Assembly: GCA_001784055.1 (NCBI GenBank)
Contig: MFOZ01000007.1
Span: 1 to 10,816 of the forward strand
DNA: 10,816 nucleotides
Origin: Candidatus Levybacteria bacterium RIFCSPLOWO2_01_FULL_42_15
Lineage (GTDB): Bacteria > Patescibacteriota > Microgenomatia > Levybacterales > UBA12049
Direction: 5' to 3'
Shown here: piece by piece, positions 6,625-10,816 of the stretch
Layout: each line of letters starts with the position of its first letter
Position numbering within the stretch: the first letter of the stretch is position 1
The notes under the pieces: generated by a model
The model's database searches: none
The model's input: only the letters and a program-made list of their open reading frames with translations
Told to the model about the DNA's origin: nothing
Made by a program: the position numbers and the translations under genes

Positions 6625-7674
6625 TTAGGAAGACTCCTTTGGGGAGAGTTTGTAAAAGCTTGTTTTTGTTGATCCAAACTTAGCAAGTATGCCCTTTTTA
6701 ACCAGGGAGGAAAGAAGAGCATGGGCTTGCTGGCGTGTAACCAAAAGCACTTCTTGGACATCCGGCGTTTTGATTGCCTTTTTATCCAGGACAATCTCAA
6801 TCACGTCTTCTTCACGGGGCGTAACCAATACCCGTTTTTCACCGGTTACTTCCTCAACGCTTTCTTTTTTAAGATCGACAAGACGCGCAAGCGCTGCCTG
6901 AAGAGAATACGCGATACCCTCCAAAAAGTACTCAAGCCATTGCGTTGAATCGCCTGAATCCGCGCTGTGCAGAAGATCCGAGTAATTTTGTCTATCTATG
7001 TCGTAATAATCATCCAGAATAAAAAACTTCACCACCATGTACTCCTTAAACAAAAGGTAATAGGCGGTAAGAATTCGAGCGAGTCTGCCGTTTCCGTCAA
7101 AAAACGGATGGATATAGGCAAATTGATGATGGAAAATGCCTCCTTTAAGAAGCGGATGCAAATCGTCCGCTGCATTAAGCCATGCGAATAGCTCTTGGAG
7201 TGCTTTTTCAATTTCTCTTTTGCTATGAAATGGGGGATTATGCTTTACCACAATTTCTTCTTTTGTTCTATGTCCCACAAAAACTGCCTCGTCCCTAAAA
7301 ACCCCAAGGTCTTTCTTTTCGATTCCTTCCATGAGTGTATGGTGCAGGGCAACGACAAGATCATTCGTTAGGGAAACTTTCCTGTTTGCGAGAACAAACA
7401 TTTTATTAAGAACCGCAAAGTAATTTTTGACCTCTTTTTCTGATTTAGTGGTAGGAATTTGATCGTTTAACACGATGTTGGTAACGTCTCTTGGGGACAG
7501 GGGATTGCCTTCGATGCTGGTTGAGTGGTGCGTTGCCAGAATCTGGTTTTCTTGGGAGAGCTTAAGGGAAATGGAGGGAATGAGCTTTTCAGTCAATAGC
7601 TGTCCATAGAGCCGCTCAATAAGCGCGATAGCGTTAATGATTTTAGGAGTATAGGAGAAGGCAGGCGTAAACAC
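6625..7674 (-). CDS. Fic family protein adenylyltransferase with C-terminal winged helix
   Basis: Fic enzymes transfer AMP (rarely other groups) from nucleotides to hydroxyl side chains of proteins. The 349-residue protein has the full motif HPFFDGNGR at 189-197 (catalytic H189, nucleotide-binding DGNGR), preceded by FHHQFAYI. Near the N-terminus STSIEG (51-56) matches the inhibitory motif [S/T]xxxE[G/N], so activity is likely blocked in cis until E55 is displaced (class II layout). Residues 120-145 hold the probable substrate flap. The last 65 residues (TPREEDVIEIVLDKKAI...VTRQQAHALLSSLVKKGIL) look like a winged helix, as in many Fic proteins of DNA-linked regulators. The frame extends to a TTG at 7692, but this lies in the promoter; GTG 7674 is exactly at the expected transcript start. 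No antitoxin gene is beside it. Confidence 0.9.
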   Translation of the reverse strand: MFTPAFSYTPKIINAIALIERLYGQLLTEKLIPSISLKLSQENQILATHHSTSIEGNPLSPRDVTNIVLNDQIPTTKSEKEVKNYFAVLNKMFVLANRKVSLTNDLVVALHHTLMEGIEKKDLGVFRDEAVFVGHRTKEEIVVKHNPPFHSKREIEKALQELFAWLNAADDLHPLLKGGIFHHQFAYIHPFFDGNGRLARILTAYYLLFKEYMVVKFFILDDYYDIDRQNYSDLLHSADSGDSTQWLEYFLEGIAYSLQAALARLVDLKKESVEEVTGEKRVLVTPREEDVIEIVLDKKAIKTPDVQEVLLVTRQQAHALLSSLVKKGILAKFGSTKTSFYKLSPKESS

Positions 7675-7680
7675 AAGGTA

Positions 7681-7709
7681 ATTATAACACAAAAAACCTT
7701 AATTGTCAA
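7681..7709 (-). promoter_or_regulatory. Consensus promoter of the fic gene (TTGACA-17-TATAAT)
   Basis: On the complementary strand TTGACA (7709-7704) and TATAAT (7686-7681) are both perfect and separated by the ideal 17 nt. The GTG at 7674 follows after 6 nt, so the mRNA is expected to be leaderless. This is the strongest promoter in the window. Confidence 0.88.
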
Positions 7710-7821
7710 TATATACGTAAAGTTATATGTAAACCCCGCACCCACGAGTTTACGAGCGGGGCATTGTGGTGCGGGGTAAATATCTGGGGATGGTAAGGTT
7801 AATTGTAAATATATTGGTAAA
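7699..7821. repeat. Two imperfect 23-nt direct repeats spaced exactly 100 bp apart
   Basis: 7699-7721 and 7799-7821 read TTAATTGT, one variable base, AATATAT, two variable bases, GTAAA: 20 of 23 positions agree. They flank the GC-rich nested hairpin repeat at 7729-7780, and the first overlaps the fic -35 box. They could be paired regulator sites or traces of a duplication around an inserted element. Confidence 0.5.
7729..7780. repeat. GC-rich nested hairpin repeat, short copy
   Basis: Outer arms ACCCCGCACC (7733-7742) and GGTGCGGGGT (7768-7777) pair over 10 bp. The first 19 nt (7729-7747) and last 24 nt (7757-7780) are identical to the ends of the long copy at 10638-10744. One 25-nt inner unit (7741-7765, CCC...GGGCATT) is present, but its inner stem (CGAGT against GAGCG) no longer pairs well. 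It lies between the GNAT and fic genes, upstream of the fic promoter. It has no T-run, so a plain terminator is unlikely. Confidence 0.8.
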
Positions 7822-7827
7822 CTCGTG
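7743..7827. repeat. 11-bp inverted repeat linking the short hairpin copy to downstream DNA
   Basis: CACGAGTTTAC (7743-7753), inside the short hairpin copy, is exactly inverted as GTAAACTCGTG (7817-7827) near the GNAT stop codon. The arm uses the inner unit whose own hairpin is broken. It could form an alternative stem or be the remnant of another repeat copy. Confidence 0.5.
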
Positions 7828-7831
7828 CTTG

Positions 7832-8362
7832 TTAGGATATGTCAGATTCAGGGGAGATTTCGGCAAGCTCCCAAGAAGATACATCGATATGAGTAAGATC
7901 TACACCCACCCTTGTTGAGAAATTACCTCCGCTAAGAAATCTTTGCTCATAATAATCGAATTTGCAATTATTTTCTGCAAAAAACCAAAGATTCTCCTTT
8001 CCAAATACGCGAGCCATCGTTTTTAATCCTTCTATCCCAACAATCTCTCCACTAAGCACAGTGGCTCCGCTGTTCACTGCTGCCCTGGTAAAACTTCTTA
8101 GAAGACGGCTTCCTATGCCTTTTCGTTGTAGATAAGGGGAAACGGAAATCATGTCGACCCGAACAGCTCTACCATTTGGTCCTTCTGGAAATAATCTTCC
8201 AGAGATGTTGCATCCATAAGGAAACCAAACGCTAAGAACCAATGAATCTTGATGAGTTGATTTAACCCACGCAGCTTGGGGGAGTTGATTGTTAATCCGC
8301 TCCAATAAGTCATTAGGATCTTCCTGTGAAATAATATGTCCACGTTTTTCTTCGGTACTCAC
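7832..8362 (-). CDS. GNAT family N-acetyltransferase
   Basis: GNAT enzymes move an acetyl group from acetyl-CoA to an amine of a small molecule, peptide or protein. From the chosen start the protein has 176 residues. The acetyl-CoA signature is clear: strand beta4 and loop VDMISVSPYLQRKGIGSRLL, with QRKGIG at 79-84 as the R/QxxGxG/A pyrophosphate loop, followed by helix SFTRAAVNSGA and strand TVLSGEI. The C-terminal third (WFFAENNCKFDYYEQRF) fits the substrate-side part of the fold. The substrate is unknown. The frame runs up to GTG 8380, but that codon overlaps the promoter; GTG 8362 lies 8 nt after the -10 box. There is no Shine-Dalgarno sequence. It sits between dipZ and fic with its own promoter, so it looks like a single-gene unit. 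Confidence 0.85.
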   Translation of the reverse strand: MSTEEKRGHIISQEDPNDLLERINNQLPQAAWVKSTHQDSLVLSVWFPYGCNISGRLFPEGPNGRAVRVDMISVSPYLQRKGIGSRLLRSFTRAAVNSGATVLSGEIVGIEGLKTMARVFGKENLWFFAENNCKFDYYEQRFLSGGNFSTRVGVDLTHIDVSSWELAEISPESDIS

Positions 8363-8370
8363 ACGCCAGA

Positions 8371-8399
8371 AGTATAGCACAAAATAGACTTATAGTAAA
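8371..8399 (-). promoter_or_regulatory. Promoter of the GNAT gene (TTTACT-17-TGC-TATACT)
   Basis: On the complementary strand TTTACT (8399-8394) and TATACT (8376-8371) are 17 nt apart, and TG-C precedes the -10 box as an extended element. The GTG at 8362 lies 8 nt downstream, predicting a leaderless or nearly leaderless mRNA. The 48-bp gap to dipZ contains little else. Confidence 0.7.
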
Positions 8400-8410
8400 C
8401 CTTGCAGGAA

Positions 8411-10135
8411 TTAGCCAAAGGTGGAGGCGTAAAGCTCTATCCCGTCGTCTAAGAATTCAAGGGTCAGGACATGAGAGCCAGATGATGAAAGGCGAATCAG
8501 CTTGTAAAGACGGTCATCCGAAACCGTTACTACACCGTTTTTAATATCCTCTCCTTGGATTTTTTGATCGACAGGCTTTTCATTGAGTAGAACTCGTACT
8601 TTTGAAGCGGAAGCCTGTGAGCGCATGACCAAAAATACGTCTTTTGCCTCAAAGTGAAGAGAGAGTGATGCGCCTTTTTTGGGCATGGCGCGCTCTTTTT
8701 CGATCTTCCAAGATCCAACGAATGCAAACCGGTGGAGAGGAAGAGAAGGAGGAGCAGCATACATCTGATATTGATTTTTGGAAACACGCTGGCTCTCTAC
8801 AAGATAGCCCATGCGTTCATACCCAAGATACAATTCTGGGGTTTTCGCGCCAATCTGATATAAAGGATTGTTGATTGCGATGTCTGTAACCTCTGATCCG
8901 GCTTCGGCAAGAAGATCTTGAATCATTTTTTCTGATTCATCATATGCACCCTCTCCAAAATGAGATGATCGTATTTTGCCATTCTTGTCAATAAAATACT
9001 TTGCCGGCCAATAGCGGTTTGCGTATACCCTCCAAGTTGCGTACTCGTTGTCTTGCATTACTGGATATTCAATCCCAAAATCTTTGATTGCCTTTTCTAC
9101 ATTTTGTGGATTCTTTTCAAATTCAAACTCCGGTGTGTGAACTCCTATAATTACTAAACCTTTATCGCTATATTTTTGGTGCCAGGCTTTCAAATAAGGA
9201 AGGGTCCGAATGCAATTAATACAGGTATACGTCCAAAAATCAACCAATATCACTTTACCTCTTAGATTTTTTATCGAAAGGGGTTCTGAATTAAACCACT
9301 GACCGCCCGCAATAAAATCGGGAGCAGATACGGATCCACCAAACATATCTGTTATCGTTTTTCCTTCTTTTCTATCATCATCTGATTTTTGCTCTAGTTT
9401 TTCAAGTTGATCTTTTACCAATGGCACGTCTTCAAACCTGGTAAGATTGGTTCCATACAGGGGAAACTTCTCAAGAATAAATGCCTGAAACTTTCTATCG
9501 GTATTCGTAAAGATGGCAAGGGCGGTTACGATCATAAAAATCCCAAAGATTTTTTGAATCTTTGCAGAATTTCTAAGAAACCAAGGGTGTTTTTGCAAGA
9601 GGGATCTGCCGCCCCAGATCACCGCAAGCATGGGAATAGCAGTCCCAACGGAATACGCAAGTGTAATAAGAAACGTTTCAAAATTTACTTTGCTCACAAT
9701 CGCCAATGTAATGATCGATGCCAAGATAGGCCCTACGCAGGGAGCCCACACGATTCCAAGACTTATCCCTAAAAAAATTCCTCCAGAAAATCCGGTTCTT
9801 TGCGTAGTGGATGATTGACGATTGGCAAGCGTTGTAAATAATCGCTCCATAAGAACTTGGGCTTTTGGAATTAAAAGGCTTATTCCAAAACCTAACACAA
9901 TAAATACCGAAATCGTTCTTAATAGATCGGCAGACACGCCTGTAGCTTTTACGATTGAGGCAAGAAAAAGAGTAAAAAACGTAAAGCTTGCAATAAAGCC
10001 TACGATAACTCCGAAGGGACGTTTTGCGTCTCCTGTTAATGAACCCGAAAGCACAATGGGAAGTATGGGGAGTATACAAGGAGAAAGAATGGTGATAACT
10101 CCTGCAAGAAATGCAAAGAGAACAAGAATAATCAT
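8411..10135 (-). CDS. dipZ: DipZ-type fusion: CcdA/DsbD membrane domain, TlpA-like thioredoxin domain, C-terminal beta domain
   Basis: A 574-residue protein that carries reducing power across the membrane to a fused extracytoplasmic thioredoxin. Residues 1-210 are a multi-helix CcdA/DsbD domain with the two redox cysteines C20 (LSPCILPILP) and C133 (WAPCVGPI). After a linker (about 215-270) the TlpA/redoxin domain runs to about 410: VDFWTYTCINCIRTLPYL holds the CINC active site (C305, C308), and YWPAKYFID gives the cis-Pro P377. Residues 425-574 (ELYLGYERMGYL... SWKIEKERA... FLDDGIELYASTFG) match the C-terminal domain of mycobacterial DipZ-like proteins and look beta-rich. The first in-frame codon is TTG 10138; I prefer the adjacent ATG 10135. 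It starts 6 nt after the thioredoxin stop, so both are one operon. No cytochrome c gene is present, so general thiol reduction is as likely as cytochrome maturation. Confidence 0.92.
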   Translation of the reverse strand: MIILVLFAFLAGVITILSPCILPILPIVLSGSLTGDAKRPFGVIVGFIASFTFFTLFLASIVKATGVSADLLRTISVFIVLGFGISLLIPKAQVLMERLFTTLANRQSSTTQRTGFSGGIFLGISLGIVWAPCVGPILASIITLAIVSKVNFETFLITLAYSVGTAIPMLAVIWGGRSLLQKHPWFLRNSAKIQKIFGIFMIVTALAIFTNTDRKFQAFILEKFPLYGTNLTRFEDVPLVKDQLEKLEQKSDDDRKEGKTITDMFGGSVSAPDFIAGGQWFNSEPLSIKNLRGKVILVDFWTYTCINCIRTLPYLKAWHQKYSDKGLVIIGVHTPEFEFEKNPQNVEKAIKDFGIEYPVMQDNEYATWRVYANRYWPAKYFIDKNGKIRSSHFGEGAYDESEKMIQDLLAEAGSEVTDIAINNPLYQIGAKTPELYLGYERMGYLVESQRVSKNQYQMYAAPPSLPLHRFAFVGSWKIEKERAMPKKGASLSLHFEAKDVFLVMRSQASASKVRVLLNEKPVDQKIQGEDIKNGVVTVSDDRLYKLIRLSSSGSHVLTLEFLDDGIELYASTFG

Positions 10136-10141
10136 CAAGGT

Positions 10142-10585
10142 TTATTTAAGATTTTGAATAAGCCTATCAATATCCCCACCGTTCCATTTTGCGATTTCGT
10201 TTCCTTGGGCATCAACCTGCACAAACGTGTGCTGATACGTAATTGCGAATCGATTCTTAAGTTCAGTGTACCTATCATAATCTGTTTTGAAAATTATGAC
10301 ATCCTCTGGGATCTTGTCTTCTTGGTTTTGAAATGCCTCATTGACAACTTTACACGTGGGGCACCATACGGCGTGGAAAAAGTATACCCGTTTTTTGTCT
10401 TTTGCTTCTTCAAATACTGAAGACGAATATGTTACGTATCTTCCCAAAGCAGTTTTCTGTTGAGGCGAATTTTCTAATTCTAAAAAGGGCGGTTGAGAAA
10501 AGCTGGAAGAGAAGAAAAAATTTACCGCCGCAATACCTCCTCCTGCAAGAAGAACAACTATCAACCCAACAATAATTTTATTCAT
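10142..10585 (-). CDS. Membrane-anchored thioredoxin-family protein
   Basis: 147 residues. Residues 4-25 form an N-terminal membrane anchor or signal, so the thioredoxin domain (about 48-146) is outside. The active site WCPTC is at 74-78 in VYFFHAVWCPTCKVV. DVIIFKTDYDRYTELKNRFAITYQHTFVQVDAQG follows the usual beta3-alpha-beta4 order, but the cis-proline before the conserved Thr is His119 (QHTF instead of a PT pair). Thioredoxin-like proteins with this change may handle substrates or metals differently, so this is more than a generic copy. It leads the operon with dipZ, whose membrane domain is the likely electron source. The ATG lies 8 nt after a TATAGT box with no Shine-Dalgarno sequence, so the mRNA is probably leaderless. 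The promoter shares the 186-bp divergent gap with pyk and the long hairpin repeat. Confidence 0.9.
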   Translation of the reverse strand: MNKIIVGLIVVLLAGGGIAAVNFFFSSSFSQPPFLELENSPQQKTALGRYVTYSSSVFEEAKDKKRVYFFHAVWCPTCKVVNEAFQNQEDKIPEDVIIFKTDYDRYTELKNRFAITYQHTFVQVDAQGNEIAKWNGGDIDRLIQNLK

Positions 10586-10593
10586 TTTGCGAT

Positions 10594-10622
10594 ACTATAT
10601 CCCACATATCCTCATTCTAGAA
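10594..10622 (-). promoter_or_regulatory. Likely promoter of the thioredoxin-dipZ operon
   Basis: On the complementary strand TATAGT (10599-10594) lies 8 nt before the ATG. The sequence 17 nt further up (TTCTAG) is a poor -35 box. The call rests mainly on the -10 and the spacing seen at other genes here. Confidence 0.45.
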
Positions 10623-10637
10623 TACGTTAAGAAAGAA

Positions 10638-10744
10638 GTAAACCCCGCACCCACGACCTTATGGTCGGGGCATTTGGGAATTTCGCTTCGCGTTTTATTA
10701 TGAACCCTCGTTCTGACGAACGGGGCATTGTGGTGCGGGGTAAA
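10638..10744. repeat. GC-rich nested hairpin repeat, long copy with two inner units
   Basis: Outer arms ACCCCGCACC (10642-10651) and GGTGCGGGGT (10732-10741) are the same as in the copy at 7729-7780. Inside are two 25-nt units. Unit 1 (10650-10674) has stem CGACC/GGTCG with loop TTAT; unit 2 (10705-10729) has stem CGTTC/GAACG with loop TGAC. Both are framed by CCC, one unpaired base, and GGGCATT. The stem bases differ while pairing is kept, which argues for selection on structure. It fills most of the divergent gap between thioredoxin and pyruvate kinase, where a terminator for neither gene is needed. Confidence 0.82.
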
Positions 10745-10756
10745 GAGAAAAACGTA

Positions 10757-10770
10757 TGTTACAATACAAT
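10757..10770 (+). promoter_or_regulatory. Extended -10 promoter of pyruvate kinase gene
   Basis: TG-T-TACAAT (10757-10765) is an extended -10, overlapped by a second TACAAT (10765-10770). The first one ends 6 nt before ATG 10772, placing the transcript start at the start codon. No -35 box is seen; the hairpin repeat ends where one would be expected. Confidence 0.6.
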
Positions 10771-10771
10771 A

Positions 10772-10816
10772 ATGGTTAAAGCTATCTGCACCATTGGTCC
10801 CGCAAGTGAAGGACCA
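10772..10816 (+). CDS. pyk: Pyruvate kinase, N-terminal fragment cut by the window edge
   Basis: Only 15 codons are visible: MVKAICTIGPASEGP. The string CTIGPAS is the hallmark of the first beta strand and loop of pyruvate kinase, which converts phosphoenolpyruvate and ADP to pyruvate and ATP in the last step of glycolysis. The position right at the N-terminus is correct for the family. There is no Shine-Dalgarno sequence; an extended -10 box 6 nt upstream suggests a leaderless mRNA. Nothing can be said of the rest of the protein. Confidence 0.85.
   Translation, partial: MVKAICTIGPASEGP

Noticed and set aside
7729..7780. Nested hairpin as an intrinsic terminator of the GNAT gene
   Set aside because: No T-run follows on the relevant strand, and the sister copy lies between divergent genes where no terminator is needed.
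7733..7827. A true H-type pseudoknot from the 10-bp and 11-bp stems
   Set aside because: The two 5' arms are directly adjacent (no linker to cross an 11-bp helix), so both full stems can hardly form at once; alternative folds are more realistic.
6625..8362. Fic and GNAT genes as a toxin-antitoxin locus
   Set aside because: Both families include toxins, but there is no small antitoxin gene beside either, each has its own promoter, and the Fic protein carries its inhibitory motif itself.
9407..10157. Antisense ORFs opposite the dipZ membrane domain on the plus strand
   Set aside because: The opposite frame encodes a well-matched CcdA domain; the antisense products show no recognisable motif, promoter or ribosome binding site.
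10638..10744. CRISPR-like repeat array
   Set aside because: Only two copies nearly 3 kb apart, with nested hairpins and no regular spacers or cas genes.

Overview
The window looks like chromosomal DNA of a small-genome bacterium. The best guess is a member of the Candidate Phyla Radiation (Patescibacteria: Microgenomates- or Parcubacteria-like). This is inferred from protein style: short exported or membrane-anchored proteins, Q/P-rich and SPSPTPTPSP linkers, a compact sortase and unusually diverged envelope proteins. There is no rRNA or other marker gene to prove it. The standard bacterial code fits (TGA is used as a stop), and genes are tightly packed. No tRNA, rRNA, CRISPR array, insertion sequence or phage gene was found.

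Layout. 1-2952 (minus strand) is a cluster of a membrane-anchored alpha/beta hydrolase, the replication-linked ATPase RarA and a D-Ala-D-Ala carboxypeptidase that runs off the left edge. 3017-6619 (plus strand) is a cell-surface block: an exported coiled-coil protein, a small single-pass protein, a sortase, a shrunken class A penicillin-binding-protein homologue that appears to have lost the catalytic motifs of both of its domains, and a membrane-anchored LysM protein. 6625-8362 (minus) holds a Fic AMP-transferase with a C-terminal winged helix and a GNAT acetyltransferase. 8411-10585 (minus) is a two-gene thiol-redox operon: a membrane thioredoxin followed by a DipZ-type CcdA-TlpA fusion. At the right edge pyruvate kinase starts on the plus strand.

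How the genes work together. Most of the window concerns the cell envelope: peptidoglycan trimming (carboxypeptidase), peptidoglycan contact (LysM, PBP-like pseudoenzyme), protein sorting (sortase), and disulfide or thiol chemistry outside the membrane (thioredoxin plus DipZ). RarA, Fic, GNAT and pyruvate kinase are separate functions.

Two things stand out besides the PBP pseudoenzyme. First, most first-in-unit genes have a -10 box only 6-12 nt before the start codon, so their mRNAs should be leaderless or nearly so. For three genes the longest ORF would begin inside the promoter, so I moved those starts downstream. Second, a GC-rich, nested-hairpin repeat occurs twice (7729-7780 and 10638-10744). 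It has identical outer arms and exchangeable inner hairpin units that differ in sequence but, in the longer copy, keep pairing.
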